Source: Carallia brachiata (taxonomy: Eukaryota; Streptophyta; Magnoliopsida; Malpighiales; Rhizophoraceae). From it: 64,000 nucleotides of DNA. The stretch lies in the NCBI GenBank assembly GCA_021464245.1, contig JADCRB010000011.1:234870-298869 (forward strand), given 5' to 3'. Shown here one piece after another: positions 1-12,250 of the stretch. Every line of letters begins with the position of its first letter. Position 1 is the stretch's first letter. The position numbers and the translations under genes are program-made. A model generated the notes under the pieces. It had not been told where the DNA came from. It did not search any database and worked only from the letters and a program-made list of their open reading frames with translations.

Positions 1-399
1 TTGCTCCCCGAATGCCCTGGCAATAAACAAATTAATTTAGTCAAGCACTACAATTTCCACTTACAAACTCAAATTCCCTCTCTATCTCTATCTCTATCAG
101 TGTGCGTGTCTATAGGCACATGAGTGCGCGCGTGCACACACACACACACAAGATTGAAGCCAAAATCCTGCAATAATTGCCTGGTGCTATTAGCAGGTTT
201 ATTTTATCCACAATAAAAGAGCCAATAAACCCAAAAGGTACCATCGAAACCTAAAATGACCCTTTAGCAATGTTTCCAGCAAAAGCTTTAAGAAAAATTC
301 CAGGGTTTCACGCTTCCATTAAAGGCCTTTCAAAATATTCAATTACAAAAACAAGTGAAACACCCAAAGAAATAATAATAATAATTAAACTGAAATTAC

Positions 400-452
400 C
401 TCTTCTACTTCTTCTTCTTCTTTCTTGCTCTTCAAATACGCTGCAGTATTGA
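400..452 (-). CDS. Possible small exon of an unknown minus-strand gene (partial)
   Basis: A 53-base stretch on the minus strand is bounded by an acceptor-like CTGACAG and a donor-like GAG/GTAATT. In one frame it reads as a short lysine- and glutamate-rich peptide (NTAAYLKSKK followed by a run of acidic residues). Around 715-781 on the same strand lies a pyrimidine-rich leader ending in CTG/GTAATT that could be a non-coding first exon. No start codon is joined in frame and I do not recognise the protein. The simple composition (GAA repeats) could make this a chance reading of a microsatellite. Confidence 0.2.
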
Positions 453-2979
453 CTGTCAGCGACCAATCCCTAAATCCATAAAAAAACAAAAAAAGAAAAG
501 AAACCGATTTACACATGCAATTGCTAATTCCAATTCGATTCCAAGAATCTTTATTAAAACTCTACCCAACAATCTTTAACGGCATGCCTCCAAATCCTAG
601 CCAATCAAGCCAATTAAATAAATAAATAAATATATATATATATATATATATCACAAATTTCAGAAAAAACAAACAAAAAAAAAAGAACGACAGAAACACA
701 AACAAATAAATTACCAGGATTTTAATTATAATTGCATGTTTGTCATCTTTGACGGAGGACGAACGAGAAGAAAACAATAATTAAAAATAAATATAATATA
801 ATATATATATATATATATATATTTATTGATTGATATTTGATTTTAATGCTAACAAAAAACGTAGAGAGATTGATTGGCAGCGACGGGTTCACGAATACTA
901 GAATGGGGCGGCACGCATGTTAAAATGACCAATTTAATGTCTTTACCTCTGCGCTTCCTGTTCGTTCGTTCGTTCGTTCGTTCTTTCTTTCTTTCTTTTC
1001 TGCTTGATAAGAAAAACGGTCACTCTCCCGTGTTCGTCTTTGCTTTTTGTTTGTATCTTACTTTCCTTTGGCTAACATTAATACACATAAAATATAATAA
1101 ATAAAATGTAATATGGTTGTCACTTGGTAGTTAGTCCAAAATGAGTTGTGCTGCGCCTTGTGCATCAACCACAATCTTTTATTCTGTTTTCGAATTTGAG
1201 TATTTGTTTTTTTCACTTTTTTTTATTTTTATTACATTTAAAAAATATTTAAAACTAAACTTTATAACTAAGCATAAAATAACATGTCACTGAAGTCAGT
1301 GGCTTAATGGTAACTCGAAATTTTTTCTCTCCATACCTTGGTGTAAGTCTATCGGACGCATTGGCCTTAATTTTTTAGAATTTTTATTTAAGAATTTCGT
1401 TGAGTTTTAAATTCATTAATACTGCAATTAATTGTGGAAAATACTCTTTTGAGTTTATCGATATTTTAATAATAGGTCTATCCTTATAAGAATAATCGAG
1501 CAAACTTTTCAAATAAGGTTTATTTCAAACCCTAACTTACATATGCGATAAACGACATACTTATGACTACATCTTTTTTGGTGTTAGAAAAGTATACCAT
1601 ATAATGAAATATCAATAACATATTCATGTAATTGAGTCCAATTAAATTTGAAATTTAAATTTTATTGTTGTTGTTTTTCTCCCTGTATTTTTTGACTTTT
1701 CAATTTACCTTATAACTAAAAAAAAAAAAGAGATGTGCTATAAAGGACTTGTGTTGGGTGTTTTTAGTATGTCTATGCAATATGACCGTTATTGTTAATG
1801 TTGAGATGCATGAGTCCTTGAGACACCAACATGCTATAACAGTACCACTTCTCCACCGGTGGAGGAGGAGAAGAGAGTAACAGTAGACAAAGAAAACAAT
1901 TTCGCCATTTATATAGTGCAAAAAAAAAGTAAATAAATAGATAATTCTTGTTTTTTGTTATGCTTATTTTAAGCCTTTTCTCTACATGAAAAATATCATA
2001 ATAATTTGGTAATTTCCAAAGATGTTCTCCCTTTTATTCCTAAAAGAAAAAAGGATGTTCTCCCTTTTAATTATTTCTTGCATTGTTATACCTTTATATT
2101 TATTTTGCTTTTAGCAATGCCAGTATCGACTCTGCCCTTTGTTTTCAAAAAAGAAAAAAAATATTTTTTTTCCACCCTGCCCTCTATCCCTTTTCTAAAT
2201 CCTCAAATTTTCCTTTCTTTTTTATTTTATTTTATATCCTGATCAATTTTTCCTTTTCTCTTTCTTCTCTTCTACTTCTCTCATTTTCTTCTTCTTATAC
2301 GTGTTTTTTTCCCTTTTGACTTGTGTAACCTAGTCTGTCATTCATGAAACAACTTCACAAAATAAAAGTTAAAAGGGACGTCAACATTAGATGCGATAAT
2401 CGGACTTAAGATGACATGCAAAGTCATACTTTTAGTGGTATTTTTCTTGTCCTTCCACGTATGATTGCAATCCATAAATAAGGACCGCAGATGTTGAAAA
2501 AACGTCTACATTTCATGTATTCAAACTCAAAATTTTATTATGAATTTGTTGCCTTAGGCGGGTCGAACTCTAATTAAATTGTAAATTGCAATGGCAATAG
2601 TTGAGGCAAAACGTGCGATGCATCCGTATTTGGCTAAGGCGATAACAGGCAAAAGGGCCATGGTCGTGTTTAAAGTAATAGTTTAGTAACAAATTTACAT
2701 ATCTTTTATGTATAAAAATTAAATTAAGAATTTTCTTCTATATTTTTTATAAAAAAAGATGGATTAAAATGCTATATTGAATTATATACTCAACTATTAT
2801 TGTAATTATTTGTAGCAAAATTTTACTTAATTTTATTAATACTTAAATAATATATATTTTATAAAAAATGATTAAAAAAAGATAACGGTAAATAACTTGT
2901 GACTTTAATTTATAAAAACAGTAATTAATATGATTGTGATGCGAGGTTTTATAAATTTTTTTTCAAAAAAAGTGGGTGA

Positions 2980-3250
2980 TAATATGACAATTGAAAAGTT
3001 ATGATAGATGACGTGGCAAAGATTTTTTATGTATATTATCTAGATGACACTGACACGTCATAGATAGACAGAAACTAACGGACTTTAATGCATATGGTCT
3101 AAAAAAAAACAAAGAAAAACTAACGGACGTTTACGATACGACTCGTTTTTGAGATTTTGGAAACAGTTAGGACTGAATTGAAATACTTAAAAAGTAGAAG
3201 ACAAAATTGAAAAGAATCAGTTTAAAACCAAAAAAACATCTTTGTCCAAA
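2980..3250. repeat. Diverged dispersed repeat with TGACGTGGCA / TGACACGTCA motifs
   Basis: This stretch carries TGACGTGGCA near 3010 and TGACACGTCA near 3051, then AACTAACGGAC twice (about 3071 and 3119), then a GGACTGAATTGAAAT-like phrase near 3170. In my experience that vocabulary is common in high-copy, degraded plant transposon-derived repeats. I could not define terminal inverted repeats or a target-site duplication, so class and boundaries are uncertain. Confidence 0.35.
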
Positions 3251-4564
3251 AATCCTAGAAAGAACGCGGTAAGATTCGTGACGAAAAAAGATACTTCCTT
3301 GATTATTGATCATTGATTCATAGGATTGCTAGGAACATATGTGAATCATGAGATCGTGTCCAAATCCAAACCCAAAATCGGAAAACAAAACGAGGGCAAA
3401 AGAAATGAAAAAAGAAATCCAATCCCAAACAACCCCCAAACAAAAAAAAAAAAAAAAGAAAAAAGGAAAAAAAAAAACAAGTAGATTACCACACCACATT
3501 TGACAAGAATCTTCCGTTGGTTCCCAGAAACCCCAAGAACTAAAAAGGACGCACGAGCCCATTTATTTATTTATTTATTTTGAAAAAAGAAGTTTTTGAT
3601 AATTTACTATCTTTTGAAATACGGTAAGTAACATGTTTTTGTTGTTGGGGTTTTAATATATGTCCGAATCTTGTGGGCAAAAAGTCGTATGCCCACATAA
3701 ACATATATATACGCTTCTGTTTTTGTTTTGTTTTTTTGGTGGGTTTTCGTGTTTATTAATGTAAGTCACAAGTAATGTTGTGTTTTTTTTTTTTTTTTGA
3801 TATTTTGGTGTTTTTGACCTGATTGAGGTTTGGAAACTGTAGTTTAAAAAAACTAACACAATCCTTTGTCTGAAGGCAAAAAATAGGGGAAAAAAGACTG
3901 GTCTTTGATTGATTTTAATTAAACTAAATACTTTTGATTGTAATTTTTTTTTTTGGTTAATGCGTGACTCGATTTTGTAGATGATTTTATTTATTCACTA
4001 ATATTTTATTTATGGTTCGGTGCGTGTGAGAGATAGAAAGAGAGGCTGCGGGATTTTTTGTTAGGGAGGGAGAAAGAGATGCCCTTTCGATTTTTCGTGA
4101 GAATTCTTTAGTGGGGGTGGTCGTATCTAGGGTTTCTCTGGCTTTTACATTTTTATTGGGTTTGTTCTCTTCAGTTCCCAATTTCTTCGTTTTGGATTCT
4201 TTTCTGGGTTGCTTCAGTTTCGTGGTGGTTTTCTCTTCTAATTTGGTGAATTTGCTTCTTTTTTGACCGTTTGGGTGGCTGATTGTTTAGCTTTTTCTCA
4301 ATTGGGTCGGTGTATTTTCTTTAATTTTAGAAGTTTTGAAGGTTTGTGTTGAGGGTTGTTTTCATTTTGATGCAAGCAATTTTGTCTCTTTGGTGAATTT
4401 GGCGTCTGGGATCCATGGATTTGTAGCAAAGTTTAGGGTTTTTGTTTTGGGTTTGATCAGGGAGCTGCCTAGTTTTGGGCATTAGTTTTGATTAGGTCTG
4501 ATTTTTGGGGATCTGTTTTCTTTCTTAGTTTGAAAAGCTTATTGGGGGGTCTTGGCATGTATGC

Positions 4565-7500
4565 ATGATGTTTCATGCTCAAGGTCCTTCCAGGAATCAT
4601 TGTAGCCTCCTTGCAGTACACTGTGGTAAAGAAAGTGATAATAACAAGAAGCAGAAGCAGTCTCTTTCTGACTGTAAATTCGGATACCCTTTTCCCGAGG
4701 TTGTCTCTTCTGGCCGCCTTGAGGTATACCTTTGTAATCTAATGCTGTTGACTTGCACTTTGTTACTCTTTTTTTCAATTATTAGCTTAATTTTTTTGTT
4801 GTGGTGTGAAGATTGTCCTGTTTTTTTGTTGAATGCAGGTTCAGGTACTGACTAATCCAAGCACTGATGATTTCCGGCGGCGAGTGTTTCAGTCACTGGA
4901 GCCCAGCATTGTCTATTTGCAAGGTGAGCAGACTGACGATAGTGAAGAAATTGGACCTCTGAGATGGGGAGATGATGACTTGTCCACACCTGAAGCCTTG
5001 TGTGGGCTCTTTTCATCCACTTTGCCTGCCACAGTGAGTGATTCTTGTCATGCTCTGATTTGAAGTTTGTGGTTGTTGACAACGGTAGGTAGCAAGAAAT
5101 TCATTGCTGATTGTAAGGTGTTGTAAGCTATGGTGGGATATGCAATGGAGTGCTAAGATCGGGAACTGGAGTTCTATGGCGACTTTGACATGGACATCAG
5201 TTGTCCCTTTTCTTTTCCACACTTTTTTTTTGGGTGCATCGTTATTTTTTATTTTAACACTTAGATGAGTATATATTAGGCATTGTTGATGTCAGTTTAG
5301 ACATTGTTCTTGATTTCTATTAGATATTCGGGTCTCCATGATGAGTTTCATGTCTTTTTAAACTTTCGTTATTAAATACAAATTATACATATTCATGGAA
5401 TTAATTTTTTTAAAGTAATATTTACATAGTTAATTAATGGGAGTTGTTAGCAAAGATTTGCTGTGATCATGAGACTCATTCAATGCATGTGTTATCTGTT
5501 TTGCAATCAAATGTAATTGTGGTTTTGTCTACATGTTTAATTCAGTCGGGACATTTTCATAAAACGTATAACAATAAAGTAACAAACAAAAGGATTAAAA
5601 CATTATGATTTAGTTAAAACAACAAATCATTGTGAGTTGCATATTTCCAATTGTTAAGATCTTTATTTTCTCCAATCACAGGAGCTTTGAGTTGTGAGGT
5701 GGCTGTCTTTAGCATATGGTTACTTCTTTTGAGGTGGTTGAACTGATTGTACTGCAATGATTATGCACAGGTTTATCTAGAGATTCCGCATGGAGAGAAG
5801 TTGGCTGAGGCTCTTCATTCCAAGGTTGTAAGTTGTTGGAAATTTTCACGTATTTCTGATTTGTTTTTGCAAACAACTATTAAGTCACTATTGCGTAAGA
5901 GTTTGACTTTAAGTGAAGGGTCAAGTGGCATTTGGAATTTTAGACTTTCACATTTTGTTTATCTGATTGTTTCCTGTGAGAAGTAGTTTAACTTTGGTAC
6001 TCTTCCAATGGCAGGGAGTTCCATATGTAATATATTGGAAAAGTATACCTTCATTTTATGCAGCTTCGCACTTTCGCCATGCACTGTTGTCAGTAGTGCA
6101 AAGGTATCATTATCTGCTTTTATAGTTTTACACCAACAGTGAAGATGATGTGATTTTTAGATCAGTAGGGTAACCATGGAGATGCTTGGTATTGGTGTGA
6201 AGCATTTTCTCTTCTCACATTGAGGGTTTTTCTTATTTTATTATTTTTTTTTTGCAGCATAGTGCTATCAATTTCTCTCTTTTCCTATCTATCTTATGTT
6301 CTGGGGCTTTATGTGCTTTCTCGTGCATTGCAGTTCTAGTTGCCATACGTGCGATGCATTCCAACTTGCACGTGCATCTTTTAGGCTCTACTGTATTCGT
6401 AACGACGTGTTAGGTTCTAATAGCAAAAAGGTTGGTGGCAAGCTTGGGCCGTACTTATTAGGGGACCATCCAAAGATTGATGTTACTCTGCCTGAGGCAG
6501 ATGTCCAAGATGAAGAAGGTTCTTCTGAGACTCTTCCAGCTATAAAGATATATGATGATGATGTGGATGTGAAGTTTCTTGTTTGTGGACTTCCATGCTC
6601 TCTGGTATGTTTGGTTTACATTTTGGCATGTCTTGTTTGAATGCAACAGTACTTCTTTTGATGGTTGTAACTATATGTATTCTTTCTAGGATGCATTCTT
6701 ATTGGGATCTTTGGAGGATGGGCTCAACGCTCTTTTGAATATTGAAGTAAGTTCGTTGAGGAGGTTTTTAATTTATTTTCCAAGTTTCTTAGTTCTGCCT
6801 CTCATAGTTATCTTTTGGAATCACCCCCTCCCCCCCCCCCACCCCAAAAAAAAATAAAAAGATAATTATTTTTTTTTTTTCAGTATTGACTATTGAGCAT
6901 GATACTATGATGCATGAACTTTCTTATTTAAACTTAAAACCGGCCTAGCCATGTAACCCAATCATGGGATGTAGTGTACCCATTAAGGTTGTGATTAAGC
7001 TACTGTTTTGTTCAAGTTGAAATTATGTTTCCAATACTTTTATCTTACAAAAGAATATATGTTTGAGGGTCTGGGGTGGTGGTATTGGTTTTTGTTTCTT
7101 TTAAGCTGAGTATACTTTACCTGGATTTTACGTTGAAGTTACATCTCTCAAGTTATTTTATTTTATTTTATTCTTTGTGCAGATTCGTGGGAGCAAACTT
7201 CATAACCGGACAAGGTCTTAAATTCAGTTTCATGCTTTTTAGCAGAGCAGCTTGTTTCTAGTTGCGATTTTCACTTCTAGACAGTATTTTTACTCAGTTT
7301 TTTTTTTTTGGTCCCATTAGAATATATTCTGTTGGTTCACATTTGGCATTCTAATTTGCAGTGCTCCACCCCCACCTCTTCAAGCAGGGGCATTTTCTCG
7401 TGGTGTAGTGACCATGAGATGCGATTTGTCAACCTGTAGTTCTGCTCATATCTCTGTTAGTGTCAGGCAGTGCGCAGACTTGTTTTAATGATCAGGCAAG

Positions 7501-10500
7501 GATCAATTATGATTTAAGGCATAAGTATGCTTGTTTATCTGGTTTCTTAAGTTCTTGATTCATCTGAATTTTCTGTTACTTTTCTTACTTTTTTGTCTTT
7601 GGGATGGTTTGTACTGGCTTAGCTTTTGGAGAATCATATAAAAAATGAGCTTATTGAGAAGGGTCAACTTGTCCATGCACTGCCTAGCTCGGAAGAAACT
7701 AAGTTGCCTTCGTCTGAGCCAAGGAAGTCTGCGTCTATAGCCTGTGGAGCAAGTGTGTTTGAAGTTTGCTTGAAGGTTCCGACATGGGCTTCACAGGTGA
7801 ATTCTATTGGATGTCTGGACCTTTCCATCTACAAACTCCAAAATTTGGATATAAGCACTTCTCTCATACGCGGATCAGTGGAGCATGTCTCCCTTGTCAA
7901 TTTTGTTTGTCGTGCTATGCTCTGGACACAAACAACATGGATTGTGGATGAGAACTTTATTTGATGGATAATGAGAATAATTTCCATCAGTGCTTTGTTC
8001 TCCTTAGGTTACTTATTGTCTGTTTGAATGAGATGAATCATAAAATGGCTTTTGAATAGTTATTCTTTTGATGATGCCACCATTAAGAATTTGTGTTAAT
8101 GCCTCACTCTGTGATGCTTTGGTAGGGACTTGATTAAATTTGTTGGTTGTTTTGTATGTTAAGCTGCTTCATAAAATATGCCTTGCTGTGCCTCATAAAG
8201 TGACATTGCAGGTTTTACGGCAGCTTGCTCCGGATGCATCTTATCGCAGCTTAGTTATACTGGGGATTGCTAGCATTCAAGGATTGTCAGTTGCTTCTTT
8301 CGAAAAAGATGATGCCAAACGCCTCCTTTTCTTTTGTACAAAGCAGGGTAAAGAACTCCAGCTAAACAAGTCTGTTCTTACAAGGCCTCCTAGTTGGTTG
8401 GTGCCTCCTGCACCTAGTCGTAAAAGATTGGAGTCCAACGGCCTTGAAGTTGAAAATGGCAGAAACATTAGACCAAAACTGAATGTGGCTGCAATGAAGC
8501 CAATTCCTCAAAGCCATCGTCATAAAATGCTACCTTTTTCTGGATTTTCTGAGGCTGAAAGGTATGAGGGGGATCTAGTGAAGCCTAACTTGCCAGTTGT
8601 ACCTGCAAAACATAATACCACTGGACCTGCTCCTGTGACCCATCGGAAAATCATCAAACTCCTACCAGGCCCAGCAGATTATTTCGTTAAATCCGCTGCC
8701 TCTTAAGAAGCATGGTTGTGGTAGAGCACCAATACAAGCTTGCTCAGAGGTAGAAGTCATTTTCTGTTTTCACATCATCTTGTGTCTTCATTTGCTGGTT
8801 TTAATTACTTATGTCATAATTGAAGAGAAGATTTGATGGATGATCAAGACAATGTTTAGGGCTTGGTTTGATGATTTGTGAAATTGAGCTCGAAGGGGTA
8901 CGTTGTGTCTTAGCTATTTTCAATAATTTGGGACCTCATGGGTGAAATCAATAGAGGTCCTACTATTGCTTGTACAAAGCTTGTGGTCAAATAGTTGAAA
9001 GATTATGGTTGTCAGTTCTTCTGGAGGATGCTAACATATTGCTCACTTTGCACTGAGGAAGGATTATCATTTTGATGTCCAGCATGTGCTTTTCATATTT
9101 GCATCAGGTTTCTTTCACTGGCTTTTTAACCCAAATTATTTTCTGGCAGGAGGAATTTTTAAGGGATGTAATGCAGTTCTTGATCCTTCGAGGGCATACC
9201 CGTCTTGTTCCTCAAGGAGGGCTGGCTGAGTTCCCTGATGCCATTCTCAATGCAAAACGCCTTGACCTTTTCAACTTGTATCGAGAGGTAGAGCCTTGAA
9301 GGTTTGAAACATATTGAATTTTGCTAGAATTCAGTAAGGAACACTGTATGTCTCAGGTTGTGTCAAGAGGAGGTTTTCATGTTGGAAATGGCATCAACTG
9401 GAAAGGACAAGTTTTCTCAAAGATGCGGAATCATACACTGACAAATAGAATGACTGTATGCCTAACAACTTCCACCTTCTCTTATTCTATTGTAGATAAT
9501 TCCTCTGAGATGTTTTATATTGCTTGATTGCTTGTACATCATTTCTCAACATGAGCATGTGTGTCATTAGTATGGATAATTTTTAGTGAAGCATCTTCCT
9601 GCTTCTTTTTTGACCAACGTGATCCAATCTATAGTAGTTCCTTTCCTTCTCCTCTCGTACATTTTTCCTCTTCCCTTTTGTTGTCCTGGCACTCTGATTT
9701 TTCCCATTCCGTTACTGGCTGCCACTCATGGTTTCATTATTTTTCTCCATCGATTTCAACATCCACCCTAAAAGAGAAGAAAAAATAAAATCAAATAGAA
9801 GGGTCAACAAACTGAGGATTTGGACAGACGGCGGTATTTGGTGCCAGTTGAAAGTTTCAATGCTTCACAATCTTTTGCATGTTAGAAAAATAATCACTCT
9901 AGACTGCTATGAATTACTTCTTTCGTTTGTATTTGCAGTTAACATTATCTTTTTTTTAATTGATCAAATCTGAATATGTTGAAAAACTAAAAGGTTTCAG
10001 CGTTTCCACATAATGTTGATAACAATAGACTTAGGTGGAAAATCTTTCTGGTTGTTGATCTAAAGCAACTTTTTCTTTTTTTATGTGTTCTGATTCCATG
10101 CCTACAGATGCTTTTATTGTTTTCGTTCCTTGCTCTAGTATTTTGAACTTTGTCATGCTGGTTAACACAGCCTACTGCTTTTTATGCAAATCATTTGGTG
10201 TGACTGGCTCCCTTTGCTCTATGGTTTTTAGGGTGTTGGCAATACCTTAAAAAGACATTATGAAACTTACCTTCTAGAATATGAATTGGCCCACGATGAT
10301 GTAGATGGGGAATGCTGCTTGTTGTGTCACAGGTCACTTCTCTCTCTCTCTCTCTCTCTCTTGCTCCCCGCTTTCCCTGCTGTCCCCCCCCCCCCCCAAA
10401 AAAAAAACCCAATTTTAAAGATATGTTGTACAAAAAAGTAAGTACTGACACTGCTTACATGTTATAACAGTAGTGCAGCTGGTGATTGGGTGAACTGTGG

Positions 10501-11107
10501 AATTTGTGGTGAGTGGGCTCATTTTGGGTGTGACAGGAGGCAGGGGCTTGGTGCCTTTAAGGTATTTTTGTGTATAGTTTTGGCTATTAGTCAATTGATT
10601 GTGTGTCTGAAATCTTTATTTGATGCAGACTTAATCTGTGACCTGTTTTTTTATTGTGGGTAAGCTTTCCCTTTGGCTAATCCAGTAGAACTTGTAGCTG
10701 ACCCCTTTGAACTTAGCTGAGTTTCACCTGGTTTCTGCCTTTCTGGGTCTGGATCAAATTACAATCAACATAATAATTTGCCATTCACCATTGCAACTGG
10801 CATTTCATGACCATTTATCAGTCATGAAGTTGCCATTGCTTTCAGAAAAGATTGGGTGAGGGGCTGTGGATATCGGTTTACAAAGGATTATGGCGTCGGG
10901 ATTACTATATTATATTCTGGTTAATTTTCATTTGCATTTGTACAAGGCGCCAGAAGTGCAGGAAACATAATGTAACCAAGTTTTGTTTGACATTTATGTG
11001 GTGAATGGCAGGACTACGCTAAAACAGATGGACTGGAGTACATTTGTCCGCACTGTAGTGTTACAAATTTCAAGAAGAAATCACAGAAAACTGCAAATGG
11101 ATATTGA
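4565..11107 (+). CDS. ARID4: ARID4-like ARID + PHD-finger chromatin protein, 15 exons, two frameshifts
   Basis: Exons: 4565-4723, 4839-5033, 5771-5827, 6015-6103, 6334-6604, 6690-6746, 7183-7214, 7362-7495, 7623-7796, 8212-8749, 9150-9287, 9357-9455, 10232-10332, 10471-10561, 11012-11107 (about 743 codons). The protein starts MMFHAQGPSRN, as in Arabidopsis At3g43240. Exons 11-13 encode the ARID DNA-binding domain (about residues 569-665, with EEFLRDVMQFL and VSRGGFHVGNGINWKG). Exons 13-15 encode a C4HC3 PHD finger (CCLLC, CGIC, H..C, CPHC). Arabidopsis ARID4 is a subunit of nuclear PEAT chromatin complexes. Exon 8 (134 nt) and exon 10 (538 nt) each break phase by +1/-2: near 7452 a 2-nt loss is likely, and near 8650 there is AAAA where AAA keeps frame. 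The exon 8 intron seems to use a GC donor (CAG/GCAAGG). The exon 3 end could instead be 5824. Family identity is very secure; functionality is uncertain. Confidence 0.92.
10338..10402 (+). repeat. CT microsatellite and C/A homopolymer run in ARID intron 13
   Basis: A run of CT dinucleotides (about 10338-10361) is followed by a C homopolymer and an A homopolymer (about 10385-10408). It lies in the intron between the last ARID exon and the first complete PHD exon. It is a simple repeat with no evident function. Confidence 0.8.
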
Positions 11108-12250
11108 CAAGCCCAAATTACGTTGACCCAGATGCTCTCTTTTTTTTTTTTTTCCTTCCCAACTTACTTTCCCCATATAGATGCACTAGAGAAGTAGGAA
11201 TGTAATTATTTGTATTGCAACCCCCATTGTTGTTCCATATAGATTGAGCCATTAAGAGGGGCCGCCAATTTTTCCCTATATGTGCCATGTATTTTGGAAA
11301 CAGCAATCTTTAAGAGTAACTGTAGAATATGTCTTCCTCTTATGCAATTAATTTAACGAGCTAGTTTCATCAAACAGACCGCATTACTTGCAAAATGAAA
11401 GGTCGTTCCTTAACGACCGGAGGCATGATCTTTTTTTCCTTTATTGTTATTATTATTATTATTATTATTATGTATTAAGATCTTGCATGGCGGCTTACAA
11501 GTTGTTTGAGAGTTTATGAGTGGCTTGAATGTTAGCAATGATCGGACTGTAATCGTTGTGATTAACCGGTTCCTGTCTTGTTGGGTCTCAAACTACGAAG
11601 AAACTTTTTACCAATCGTTTGAGGTGCGCGTCTAAAACCTGAACTGATTGGCAAATGGATCAAGCAAATTTCTGTGCAGACTGTGCTAGGATTAGCAAGT
11701 GAAGTATATTAGGATTATGTGGTAAAGTGAAGAATCTTTCCTTGCATGTCTGCCAGTGCTGGAGCGTTTTCTTAGCAGGGTAGATACGCTGAATGCTCTC
11801 ATAACAGTACATTTCCAGGCTGTAAAATATATCTTATGGTATATGGTGTGCAAATTGTCAGATTTTAGCTGTCCTTTTAAACGCTTGTTTTTTTTTTTTT
11901 TCCCTGATTAAAAATAAACTTTCTTTGTGTGTTTCCACACTCGATCGTTCAAAAAAAGGGTTACGGTTATGACAGTCGGACACACCCAGCGGAATCTGAG
12001 TCGGAGGTTACGCTTGCCACTCACTGAATACGATGTTATGTCATAAAATCATCAATCTACTTACAACTGCTTGTGCTTGCTTGACAATCCCGTTAGCCAC
12101 TGCAGCCATTGATCATAACGCTTTAGTCCTACGCCTCCGTGCATTCATGCTGCCTTCACAGGGTATGTTATTATGTGCCTTAATGCCAAGTGAACTGCAG
12201 CTGCTGCTGCTGCTGCTGCTGCTGCTGCGAATGTTTTCAAACTCTGATTT
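11108..12250. other. Convergent intergenic region between the ARID and bHLH genes
   Basis: This separates the 3' end of the plus-strand ARID gene from the 3' end of the minus-strand bHLH gene. It contains poly-T runs (about 11141-11153, 11888-11902), a TTA trinucleotide run (about 11446-11472) and, at 12195-12229, a CTG run close to the bHLH stop codon. I see no gene here. Confidence 0.6.
12195..12229. repeat. CTG/CAG trinucleotide run downstream of the bHLH stop
   Basis: About eleven consecutive CTG units on the plus strand (CAG on the bHLH sense strand) lie 22 bases beyond the bHLH stop codon at 12251, so in the likely 3' untranslated region. The run is nearly uninterrupted, which makes it a candidate length-polymorphic repeat. 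Confidence 0.85.

Larger units (their letters stand above)
1..4564. other. AT-rich flank upstream of the ARID gene
   Basis: Apart from the possible exon at 400-452, I see no supportable gene here. The stretch holds a CA run near 135-150, TA runs near 630-652 and 800-822, GTTC and TTTC runs near 960-996, many poly-A/T tracts and a diverged dispersed repeat near 2.98-3.25 kb. The last 600 bases (about 3,960-4,560) are T/G-rich and free of long ORFs on the plus strand, which suits a promoter and 5' untranslated region for the gene starting at 4565. The many short ORFs are low-complexity Phe/Lys-rich readings. Confidence 0.5.
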
